Origin: Periplaneta americana | Taxonomy: Eukaryota; Arthropoda; Insecta; Blattodea; Blattidae | Direction: 5' to 3' | NCBI RefSeq assembly: GCF_040183065.1 | Contig: NW_027185532.1 | Span: forward strand, 1 to 64,000 | DNA length: 64,000 nucleotides | Part shown: positions 14,390-27,100 of the stretch, one piece after another | Position numbering within the stretch: the first letter of the stretch is position 1 | How the letters are laid out: the number at the start of each line of letters is the position of its first letter | Program-made: the position numbers and the translations under genes | The notes under the pieces: generated by a model | Databases searched by the model: none | What the model was told of the DNA's origin: nothing | What the model saw: the letters and a program-made list of their open reading frames with translations, nothing else

Positions 14390-15055
14390 CATTATTCCAC
14401 TCTAGAAAATAATGCCCTTCCAGGTGTGATACTAAGGATATTTCAGTAAGATGTCGTGAAGTATAATAATCTTCCAATTTTTTTGCCTTTCCCTTCATAC
14501 ACAAACTTATAACTCATAAGTTCACAATGCTCGAACTTAGGAATTAATGCCCTTCAGCCTTAAATCAATTGTCGATTACTATTAGGACAGGGACTTCTTT
14601 ACAAATTCTGCATTCTTTAGAGTACCAACTCCTTCATACCCATACTAATGTCATATGTTTACACTAGGCTCGAATTAGGATAATAATTCTCTGACTTACT
14701 TCAGAGTACGACCTGTTACTATTCCAGTGAGGTTTATATTTACTAATTCTGCAATTCTTTTTTAGCATTTCATACCTCTACCTGTTTACAAGGATCGAAC
14801 TCGCGAAATAATGTCCTGACAGGATTCTAACTATGGCCTGCTAATACGTTGACATGGGACATTATGTTTACAGGACTACCATTTTTTACAGTTCCTTCAT
14901 ATCCATAACGATAAGTTATAAGTTTACTAGGATCAAACTCAAGACAGAATGCATTTACTGTGTTCAAACAGTGGCCCGTAAGTTTCACAGCAAGACATTA
15001 CCGTATGTCTAGATTTTCTGCTTTTGAATTTTTATAGCAATTTATTACTTCCCGT
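14390..15055. repeat. degenerate 125-140 bp tandem repeat
   Basis: A recurring block, with a core like (a)ctcgaact(c/t)(a/g)ggaataatg-cc followed by a variable AT-rich part and gtttac-type sequence, begins near 14531, 14670, 14795 and 14933, with a further weak copy near 14400. Spacings are 139, 125 and 138 bp. Copies are strongly diverged from one another. It sits directly against the start of satellite arm 2. Confidence 0.6.
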
Positions 15056-15121
15056 ATTAATCACATGTAAGATTACAAGTCTCAACCTATATTTCTATTC
15101 TCTCTGTCTACCCTGACATAT

Positions 15122-18100
15122 TCTTCTGTGTCCTCTCAGTCCACTTTCTGCCCTTACAATTCTCTTTTTGTCCCTCAGTCCTCTCACAGTCCTCTCAGTC
15201 CACTTTTTGTCCTCTCAGTCCATGGTATGTCCTCAGTCCACCCTGTACTCTGATTCCACTCTCTGAACTCTCAGTCCACTCTATGTTCTCAGTCAATTCT
15301 CTGTCCTCTGAGACCCATCTCTGAACTTTCAGTCCACTCTCTGTACACTCAGATCACTCTATGGGCTCTCAGTCCACTCTTTGTCCTCTCAGTCAACTCT
15401 ATCTCCTCTCCTTACAATCTAGTTCCTCTCAGTCCAACCAGTCCAGTCTCTGAACTCTCGGTCCACTTTATGTCCTCTCAGTCAACTTTATGTCCTCACA
15501 GTCCATTCTCTGTCCTCTGAGCTCTCTCAGTCCACTCTATGTCCTCTCAGTCCACTCTATGTACACTCTTTCCACTCTGTGTCTTCTCAGTCCACTCTAC
15601 GTCATCTCAGTCCAATCTATGTACTCTCAGTCCACTCTATGTTTTCTCAGTCATCTCTATGTAATCTCAGTCCACTCCCTGTCTTCTCAGTCCACTATGT
15701 GTCATCTCAGTCCACTCTTTGTTTTCTCAGTTAAATCTATGTCACTTCAATCCAATCTATGTCCTCTAAGTCCACTCCCTGTCTTCTCAGTTCTCTCTAT
15801 GTACTCTCAGTCTGCTCTATGTCTTGTTAGTCCACTATATGTTATCTCAGTCCACTCTATGTCTTCTCAATCCACTATATGTCATCTCTGTCCACTCTGT
15901 CTTCTCAGTCCACTCTATATATTCTCAGTTCGCTCTATATCTTCTCAGTCCACTCTATGTCTTCTCAGTCCACTCTATGTCTTCTCAGTCCACTATATAT
16001 CCTCCCAGACCACTCCCTGTCTTCTCAGTCCACTTTATATCATCTGAGTCCACTCTATGTCTTCTCAGACCATTCTATATCCTCTAAGTCCACTCCCTTT
16101 CTTGTAAGTGCACCCTATGTCTTCTCAGTCAACTCCATGTCTTCTCAGTCCGCCCTATGTCATCCCAGAGTACTCCTTGTCTTCTCAGTCCACTCTATGT
16201 CATCTCAGTCAACTCTAAGCCTTCCCAGTCCACTCTATGTGTTCTCAGTCCACTCTATGTCCTCTCAGCCATTCTCAGTACTCTGAGCACTCTCAGTCCA
16301 CTCTATGTCCTCTCAGTCCACTCTATGCCTTCTCAGTCCAATCTATGTTTCCTAACTCCAATCCATGTCCTCTCAGTTAACTCTATGTGCTATCAGTCCA
16401 CTCCCTGTTTTCTCAGTCCACTCTATGTTCTCTCAGCCCACTCTTTGTCCTCTCAGTTCACTCTATGTCCTCTCGGTCCACTCTTTGTCTTCTCATTCTT
16501 CTCTATGTCATCTCGGTCCACTCTATGTCCTCTCAGTCCACTCTATGTATTCTCAGTCCGCTCTATGTATTCTCAGTCCACTCTATGTCCTCTCAGTCCA
16601 CTCTATTTCTTCTCTGTCCACTCTATGTCATCTCAGTCCACTCTGTCCTGTCAGTCCAATCTAAGTACTCTCAGTTCACCCTATGTCATCTCAGTCTACT
16701 CTATGTCTTCTCTGTGTTCTCTATATCTTCTCAGTCCACTCTATGTATTCTCAGTCCACTATATATCCTCCCAGTCCATCCCTGTCTTCTCAGTCCACTT
16801 TATATGATCTGAGTCCACTCTATGTCTTCTCAGACCACTCTATGTCTTCTCATTCCACTCTATTTCCTCTCAGTCCACCCTCTGCCTTCTCCGTCCAATC
16901 TATGTCACCTCAGTCCACTCCCTGTATTCTCATTCAACTCCCAGTCAGGTCAGTGCACTCTATATCATCTCAGTCACCTCCCTGTATTCTCAGTCCACTA
17001 TGTGTCATCTCAGTTCTCTCCCTGTATTCCCAGTCCACTACATGTGATCTCAGTCCACCCTATGACTTCCCAGTCCACTCTATGTGTTCTCAGCCCACTC
17101 TATGTCCTCTCAGTCCACTCCCTGTCTTCTCAATCCACGCTATGTCATCTCAGTCCACTCTGTATCCTCTCAGTGCACTATCCTTCTCAGTCTACTCTAT
17201 GTCATCTCAGTCCACTCTATGTCCTCTCAGTCCACTCTATGTCTTCTCATTCCACTCTATATTCTCTCAGTCCACCCTCTGCCTTCTCAGTCCAATCTAT
17301 GTCACCTCAGTCAACTCCCAGTCTTGTCAGTGCACTCTATGTCATCTCAGTCCACTCCCTGTCTTGTCCAAACATTCTGTGTTATCTCACTCCACTCTAT
17401 GTTTTCTCAGTCCTCTCTATATCTTCTCAGTCCACTGTGTCATATCAGTCCACTCCCTGACTTCTCAGTTCACTATGTGTCATCTCAATCCACTCTATGT
17501 CTACTCAGTCCACTCTGTCTTCTCAGTCCACTCCCTGTCATCTCAGTCCACTCTATGTCATCTCAGTCAACACTATGGCATCTCAGTCAACTCTATGTCT
17601 TGTCAGTCCACTATATGTCATCTCAGTCCACTCTATGTCTTCTCAGTCCACTATACGTACTCTCTGTCCACTCTATGCCTTCTCAGTATTCTCTAATAAA
17701 TGTCAGTCCACTCTATGTCTTCTCAGTCCACTCTATGTCTTCTCAGTCCACTCTATGTCTTCTCTGTCTGCTATATGTCCTCCCAGTCCAATCCCTGTCT
17801 TCTCAGTCCACTTTATATCATCTGAGTCCACTCTACGTCTTCTCTGACCACTCTAAGTCTACTCCCTCTCTTCTGAGTCCTCCCTATGTCTTCTCAGTCT
17901 ACTCCCTGTCTTCTGAGTCCACCCTATGTTTTCCGAGTCAACTCCCTGTATTCTCAGTCCACTATATGTCATCTCAGTCCACTTCCTGTCATCTCAGTCC
18001 ACTCCATGTCATCTCAGTACACTCTATGACTTCCCAGTCCACTCTATGTGTTCTCACTCCACTCTATGTCTTCTCTGACCTCTCCTTGCTTTCTCAATCC

Positions 18101-21100
18101 ACTCTATGTCATCTCAGTCCACTCTATGTCCTCTCAGTCCACTCTATGTCTACTCATTCCACACTATATCCTCTCAGTCCACCCTCTGCCTTCTCAGTCC
18201 AATCTATGTCACCTCAGTCCACTCCCTGTATTCTCTGTCAACTCCCAGTCTTGTCAGTGCACTCTATATCATCTCAGTCCACTCCGTGTCTTGTCAAACC
18301 ATTCTGTGTTATCTCACTCCACTCTATGTTTTCTCAGTCCTCTCTATATCTTCTCAGTCCACTGTGTCATATCAGTCCACTCCCTGACTTCTCAGTTCAC
18401 TATGTGTCATCTCAATCCACTCTATGTCTTCTCAGTCCACTCTGTCTTGTCAATCCACTCCCTGTCTTCTCAGTCCACTCTGTGTCATCTCAGTCAACAC
18501 TATGTCATCTCAGTCAACTCTATGTCTTGTCAGTCCACTATATGTCATCTCAGTCCACTCTATGTCTTCTCAGTCCTCTATACGTACTCTTAGTCCACTC
18601 TATGCCTTCTCAGTATTCTGTAATAAATGTTAGTCCACTCTATGTTTTCTCAGTCCACTCTATGTCTTCTCGGTACACTCTATGTCTTCTCTGTCCAATC
18701 TATGTTTTCTCTGTCCGCTGTATGTCCTCCCAGTCCAATCCCTGTGTTCTCAGTACACTATATATATCATCTGAGTCCACTCTACGTCTTCTCAGACCAC
18801 TCTATGTCCTCTAAGTCTACTCCCTCTCTTCTGAGTCCTCCCTATGTCTTCTCAGTTTACTCCCTGTCTTCTGAGTCCACCCTATGTCTTCCCAGTCAAC
18901 TCCCTGTATTCTCAGTTCACTATATGTCATCTCAGTCCACTTCCTGTCATCTCAGTCCACTCCATGTCATCTCAGTCCACTCTATGATATCCAAGTCCAC
19001 TCTATGTGTTCTCAGTCCACTCTATGTCCTCTCTGTCCACTCCCTGCTTTCTCAATCCACTCTATGTCATCTCAGTCCACTCTATATCCTCTCAGTATAC
19101 TCTATGCCTTTTCTGTCCACTCTATGTCCTCTCACTCAACTCTATGTCTTCTCAGTCCACTCTATGTTTTCTAAGTCCAATGTATGTCCTCTCAGTCCAC
19201 TCTATGTCCTATCCGTCAACTCCCTGTTTTCTCAGTCCCCTCTATGACATCTCAGTCCACTATATGCAATCTCAGTCCACTCCATGTCTTCTCCGTCCAC
19301 TATGTGTCATCTCTGTCCACCCTATGTTTTCTCAGTCAACTCTATGTCATCTCAATCCACTCTATGTCATATCAGTCCACTCCCTGTTTTATCAGTCCAC
19401 TCTATGTCCTCCCAGTAAGCTCTATGTCTTATCAGTCAACTGTATGTCATCTCAGTCCACTCTATGTCTTCCCAGTCCACTATGTGTCATCTCAGTCCAC
19501 TCTGTCTTCTCAGTCAACTTTGTCTTCTCAGTCCACTCTATGTCGTCTCAGTCCACTTCCTGTTTTCTCAGTCCACTCTATGTCATTTGAGCCCACTCTA
19601 TGTTTTCCCAGTCCACTCTATTTGTTCTCATTCCACTCTATGTCCTCTCAGTTCACTCCCTGTCTTCTCATTCCACTCTATGTCATCTCCGTTAACTCCA
19701 CATTCTCGCAGTACACTCTATGCATTCTCAGTCCACTCTGTCCTCTCAGTCCACGCTATTTCCACGCTATGTTTCCATTCTGTGTCCCCTCAGTCCACTC
19801 TATTTCCTTTCAGTTCACTCCATGTCTCCTCAGTCTTATCTATGTCACCTCAGTCCACTATGTCTTCTCACTCCACTCTATGTTTTCTCAGACCACTCTA
19901 TGTCATCTCCGTTAACTCTACATTCCCGCAGTACACTCTATGCATCTCAGTCCACTCTGTCCTCTCAGTCCACGCTATTTGAACGCTATGTTTCCATTCT
20001 GTGTCCTCTCGGTCCACTCTATTTCCTTTCAGTTCACTCCATGTTTTCTCAGCCTAATCTATGTCACCTCAGTCCACTATGTCTTCTCAGACCACTCTAT
20101 TTATTCTCAGTCCACTCTATGCCCTCTCAGTCCACTCTGTCATCTCAATCCAATCTATGTCATCTCAGTCCAATCTATATCTTCTCAGTCCATTCTATGT
20201 CTTCTAAGTCCACTCTATGTCTTCTCAGTCCACTGTGTCATATCAGTCCACTCTGTCTTCTCAGTGCACTCTATGTCATCTCAGTCAACTCCCTGTCTTC
20301 TCAGTCTAGACTATATGTCATATCAGACCACTCTATGTCTACTCAGTCCACACTATGTCTTCTCAATCCTCTCTAGGTGCTCTCAGTCCACTCCCTGCCT
20401 TCTCAGTCACCTATATGTTCTCTCAGTCGAGTCCGTTTCTTCCCAGTCCAAGATGTGTCATCTCAGTCCACTCTATGTCTTCTCAGTCCACTCCCTGTCT
20501 TCTCAGATCACTATTTGTCATCTCATTCCACTCTATGTGTTCTCAATCCACTCTATGTCATCCCAGTCCACTCCCTGTCTTCTCAGTCCACTATGTGTCA
20601 ACTCAGTTCAGTCTATGTCTTTTCAGTCCACGCGACATTTTTTCAGTCCACTCTACGCCTTCTCAGTCCACTTTATGTCCTCTCAGTCCACTCTATGTCC
20701 TCTCAGTCCACTCTATGTCCTCTAAGGCTACTCCATGTGTTCTGAGACCACCCTATGTCTTCTGAGTCCACTCTGTCATCTCAGTCCACACTATGATTTC
20801 CCAGTCCACCCTATGTGTTCTCAGTCCAATCTATGTCCTTTCCGTTCACTCTCTTTCTTCTCCGTCCTCTCTATGTTTTCTAAGACCAATTTATGTCCTA
20901 TCAGGCCACTCCCTGTTTTCTCAGTCCACTCTATGTCTTCTCAATCAACTCTCTGTCTTCTGAGTCCTCCCTATGTAATCTCAGTGAACTTCCTGTCTTC
21001 TCAGTCCAGTCTATATGTTATCTCAGTCCATACTATTTTTTCTCAGCCCAGTCTATGTCCTCTCAGTCCACTCCCTGTCTTCTCAGTCCACTATATGTCC

Positions 21101-24100
21101 TCTCAGTCCACTCCCTGTCTTCTCAGTACAAGATATGATATCTCAGTCCACTCTATGTCATCTCAACCCACTCCCTGTCTTCTCAGTCCACTGTGTCAAC
21201 TCAGTCCACTGTATATCCTCACAGTCCACTCTATGTACTCTCATTTCACTCCATATCATCTCGGTCCACTCTAAGTCTCCTCAGTGTTTTCTATGTCATC
21301 TCAGTCCACTATGTCTTCTCAGTCCACTGTATGTCATATCAGACCACTCTATGTCATCTCAGTCCTCTCTATGTCCTCTCTGTCTACTCCCTGTCTTCTC
21401 AGTCCACTCTATGTTCTCCCAGTCCGCTCTATGTCTTGTCAGTACACTATATGTCATCTAAGTCCACTCTATGTGTTCTCAGTCCACTATATGTCTTCCC
21501 AGTCCACTCCCTGCCTTCTCAGTCCAATTTATATCATCTGAGTCCACTCTATGTCTTCTCAGACCACTCTATATACTCTAAGTCCACTTCATGTTTTCTG
21601 AGTCCACCCTATGTCTTCTCAGTCAACTCCCTGTATTCTCAGTCCACTCTACGTCATCTCAGTCCACTCCCTGTCTTCTCAGTCCACTCTGTTACATCTC
21701 AGTCCACTCTATGACTTCCCAGTCCACACTATGTGTTCTGAGTTCACTCTATGTCTTCTCAGTTCACTCCCTGTTTTCTCATTCCACTCTATGTCATCTC
21801 AGTCCAGTCTATATCCTCTCAGTTCACTCTACGCCTTCTCTGTCCACTCTATGTCCTCTCAGTTCACTCTATGTCCTCTCGGTCCACTCTATGTCTTCTC
21901 AGTCTTCTCAATGTCATCTTAGTCCTCTCTATATCCTCACAGTCCAGCCTCTGCCTTCTCATTCCTCTCTACGTCTTCTCAGCCCACTCTATGTCACCTC
22001 AGTCCACTCCCTGTATTCTCAGTCAACTCCCAGTCTTCTCAGTCCACTCTATGTCACCTCATTCCACTCCCTGTATTCTCAGTCAACACCCAGTATTCTC
22101 AGTCCACTCTATGCCATCTCAGTCCACTCTCTGTCTTGTTACACTTATCTATGTTATCTCACTCCACTCTACCTTTTCTCAGTCCTCTCTATATCTTCTC
22201 AGTCCACTCTATGTCATCTCAGTCCACTCCCTACCTTCTCAGTCCACTCTATGTCATCTCAGTCGACTCTATGTTTCCTCAGTCCACGCTATGTCTTCTC
22301 AGTCCACTCTCTGTCTTCTCATTCCACTCTATGTCATCTAAGTCAACACTATGTCACGTCAGTCAACTCTATGTCTTCTCAGTCCACTTCATGATATCTA
22401 AGTCGACTCTTTGTCCTATCAGTCCACTCCCTGCCTTCTCAGTCCACTCTATGTCATCTCTATCCACTCTAAGTTCACTCAGTCCACTCTATGTACTCTC
22501 AGTTCACTCTATGTCCTCTCAGTCCACTCTTTACCTTCTCAGTCTTCTCTATGTCATCTCAGTCCACTCTATGTACTCTCAGTCCTTTCTATGTCTTCTC
22601 AGTCCACTCCATGTCCTCTTAGTCCACTCCCTGTTTTCTCAGAACACTCTATGTGTTATTGACCACTCTATGTTCTCTCACTCCAATCTATGTCCTCTCA
22701 GTCAACTCTATGTCTTCTCAGTGCACTGTATGTTATCTCAGTCCAATCTAAGTCCTCTCACGCCACTCAATCTTCTACCAGTTCACTCCCTGTCTTCTCA
22801 GTGCGCTCTATGTCATCTCACTCCACTCCATGTCATCTCATTACACTCTTTGTCTTCTCAGTCTTCTCTGTGTCATCTCAGATCACTCTATGTACTCTCA
22901 GTCCACTCTATGTATTCTCATACCACTCTATGTCCTCTTAGTCGACTCCCTGTTTTCTCAGTCCACTCTATGTCTTCTCACTCAACTCTCTGTCTTCTCA
23001 GTCCACTCCATGTCATCTAAGTCAACTCCCTGTCTTCTCAGTCCAGTCCATATGTCATCTCAGACCACTCTATGTCTACTCAGTCCACACTATGACTTCT
23101 CAGTCCAATCTATGTCCTCTCGGTCCATTCCCTCTCTTTCCAGTCCACTATATGTCGTCTCAGTCCACTAACTGCCTTCTCACTCCAAGATATGTCAACT
23201 CAGTCCACTCCCTAACTTCTCAGTTCACTATGTGTCATCTTAATCCACTCTATGTCTTCTCAGTCCACTCTATGTCATCTCAGCCACTTCCTGTTTTCTC
23301 AGTCCACTCTATGTCTTCTCAGACCACTCTATGTCTTCTCAATCCACTCTATGCCTTCTCAGTCCACTCTATCCTCTCATTGCACTCTGTCTTCTCAGTG
23401 CACTGTATATCTTCTCAGTCCAATCTATGTCATCTCAGGCCACTCTATGTCCTATCGGTCCACTCTTTGTCTTCTCAGTCCGCTCCATGTTATATCAGTC
23501 CACTCTATGTCCTCTCAGTCCACTCTATTTCTTCTCTGTCCACTCTAAGTCATCTCAGGCCACTCTATGTCCTGTCAGTCCACTCTATGTACTCACAGTT
23601 CACTCTATGTCAACTCAGTCCACTCTATGTCTTCTCTGTGTTGTCTATATCATCTCAGTCCACTCTATGTCCTCTCAGTCCACTCTATGTCTTCTCAGTC
23701 CACTCTATGTCATCTCAGTCCACTCTATGTCCTCTCAGTCTACTCCCTGTCTTCTCAGTCCACTCTATGTCCTCTCAGTCCGCTCTATGTCTTGTCAGGA
23801 CACTATATGTCATCTCAGTCCAGTCTATGTCTTCTCAGCCTACTATATCTCATCTCAGTCCACAATATGTCTAATCAATCCACTCTATGTCTTCTCAGTC
23901 CGCTCTATGTATTCTCAGTCTACTATATTTCCTCCCAGTCCACTCCCTGTCTTCTCAGTCCACTTTATATCATCTGAGTCCACTCTATGTCTTCTCAGAC
24001 CACTCTATATCTTCTCATTCCACTCTATATCCTCTCAGTCCACCCTCTGCCTTCTCAGTCCAATCTATGTCACCTCAGTCCACTCCCTGTAATCTCATTC

Positions 24101-27100
24101 AACTCCCAGCCTTGTCAGTGCACTCTATATCATCTCAGTCCACTCTCTGTCCTCTGAGTCCACCCTATATCTTCTCAGGCAACTCCCTGAATTCTCAGTC
24201 CACTATATGTCATCTCAGTCCTCTCCCTGTATTCTCAGTCCACTACTTGTGATCTCAGTCCACTCTATGACTTCCCAGTCCACTCTATGTGTTCTCAGTC
24301 CACTCTGTTTCCTCTCAGTCCACTCCCTGTTTTCTCAATCCACGCTATGTCATCTCAGTCCACTCTGTATCCTCTCAGTGCACTATCCTTCTCAGTCCAC
24401 TCTATGTTTTCTCATTCCACACTATATTCTCTCAGTCCACCCTCTGCCTTCTCAGTCCAATCTATGTCACATCAGTCCACTCCCTGTATTCTCAGTCAAC
24501 TCCCAGTCTTGTCAGTGCACTCTATGTCATCTCAGTCCACTCCCAGCCTTGTCAGTGCACTCTATGTCATCTCAGTCCACTCCCTGTCTTGTCAAACCAT
24601 TCTGTGTTATCTCACTCCACTCTGTCATATCAGTCCACTCCCTGAATTCTCAGTTCACTATGTGTCATCTCAATCCACTCTATGTCTTCTCAGTCCACTC
24701 TGTCTTCTCAGTCCACTCTGTCTTCTCAGTCCACTCCCTGTCATCTCAGTCCACTCTATGTCATCTCAGTCAACACTATGTCATCTCAGTCAACTCTATG
24801 TCTTGTCAGTCCACTATATGTCATCTCAGTCCACTCTATGTCTTCTCAGTCCACTATACGTACTCTCAGTCCAATCTATGCCTTCTCAGTATTCTCTAAT
24901 AAATGTCAGTCCACTCTATGTCTTCTCAGTCCACTCCATGTCTTCTCTGTCTGCTATATGTACTCCCAGTCCAATCCCTGTCTTTTCAGTCCACTTTATA
25001 TCATCTGAGTCCACTCTACGTCTTCTCTGACCACTCTAAGTCTACTCCCTCTCTTCTGAGTCCTCCCTATGTCTTCTCAGTCTACTCCCTGTCTTCTGAG
25101 TCCACCCTATGTCTTCCCAGTCAACTCCCTGTATTCTCAGTCCATTATATGTCATCTCAGTCCACTTCCTGTCATCTCAGTCCACTCCATGTCATCTCAG
25201 TCCACTATGACTTCCCAGTCCACTCTATGTGTTCTCAGTCCACTCTATGTCCTCTCTGTCCACTCCCTGCTTTCTCACTCCTCTCTATGTCATCTCAGTC
25301 CATTCTATGTCCTCTCAGTCCACTCTATGTCTTCTCATTCCACTCTATATCCACTCAGTCCACCCTCTGCCTTCTCAGTACAATCCATGTCACCTCAGTC
25401 CACTCCCTGTATTCTCAGTCAACTCCCAGTCTTGTCAGTGCACTCTATATCATCTCAGTCCACTCCGTGTCTTGTCAAACCATTCTGTGTTATCTCACTC
25501 CACTCTATGTTTTCTCAACTCCCTCTATATTTTCTCAGTCCACTGTATCATATCAGTCCACTCCCTGACTTCTCAGTTCACTATTTGTCATCTCAATCCA
25601 CTCTATGTCATCTCAGTGAACTCTGTTTTGTCAGTCCACTCCCTGTCTTCTCAGTCCACTCTATGTCATCTCAGTCAACACTATGTCATCTCAGTCAACT
25701 CTATGTCTTTTCAGTCCACTATATGTCATCTCAGTCCACTCTATGTCTTCTGAGTCCTCTATACGTTCTCTCAGTCCACTCTATGCCTTCTCAGTATTCT
25801 CTAATAAATGTTAGTCCACTCTATGTCTTCTCAGTCCACTCTATGTCTTCTCTGTCCAATCTATGTCTTCTCTGTCCGCTGTATGTCCTCCCAGTCCAAT
25901 CCCTGTTTTCTCAGTCGACTATATATATCATCTGAGTCCACTCTACGTCTTCTCAGACCACTCTATGTCCTCTAAGTCTACTCCCTCTCCTCTGAGTCCT
26001 CTCTCTGTCTTCTCAGTTTACTCCCTGTCTTCTGATTCCACCCTATGTCTTCCCAGTCAACTCCCTGTATTCTCAGTTCACTATATGTCATCTCAGTCCA
26101 CTTCCTGTCATCTCAGTCCACTCCATGTCATCTCAGTCCACTCTATGATTTCCAAGTCCACTCCATGTGATCTCAGTCCACTCTATGTCCTCTCTGTCCA
26201 CTCCCTGCTTTCTCAATCCGCTCTATGTTATCTCAGTCCACTCTATATCCTCTCAGTATACTCTATGCCTTTTCTGTCCACTCTATGTCCTCTCACTCAA
26301 CTCTATGTCTTCTCAGTCCACTCTATGTTTTCTAAGTCCAATGTATGTCCTCTCAGTCCACTCTATGTCCTATCCGTCCACTCCCTCTATTCTCAGTCCT
26401 CTCTATGACATCTCAGTCCACTCTATGCAATCTCAGTCCACTCCCTGTCTTCTCAGTCCACTATGTGTCATCTCTGTCCACCCTATGTTTTCTCAGTCAA
26501 CTCTATGTCATCTCAATCCACTCTATGTCATACCAGTCCACTCCCTGTTTTATCAGTCCACTCTATGTCCTCCCAGTAAGCTCTATGTCTTATCAGTCAA
26601 CTATATGTCATCTCAGTCCACTCTATGTCTTCCCAATCCACTATGTGTCATCTCAGTCCACTCTGTCTTCTCAGTCAACTCTGTCTTCTCAGTCCACTCT
26701 ATGTCGTCTCAGTCCACTTCCTGTCTTCTCAGTCCACTCTATGTCCTTTCTGTCTACTCCCTGTCTTCTCAGTCCACTCTATGTTCTCTCAGTCCGCTCT
26801 ATGTCTTGTCAGTGCACTATATGTCATATAATTCCACTCTATGTGTTGTCAGTCCACTATATGTCCTCCCAGTCCACTCCCTGTCTTCTTAGTCCACTTT
26901 ATATCATCTGAGTCCACTCTATGTCTTCTCAGACCACTCTATATACTCTGAGTCCACTCCATGTCTTCTGAGTCCACCCTATGTCTTCTCAGTCAACTCC
27001 CTGTATTCTCAGTCCACTCTATGTCATCTCAGTCCACTCACTGTCTTCTCAGTCTACTCTGTTACATCTCAGTCCACTCTATGACTTCTCAGTAAACGGT

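Noticed and set aside
14071-14412. 113-codon hydrophobic frame
   Set aside because: AT-rich spacer, no splice or start context, no similarity recognised.
17084-18814. 576-codon open frame on the plus strand
   Set aside because: Same satellite artefact in arm 2.
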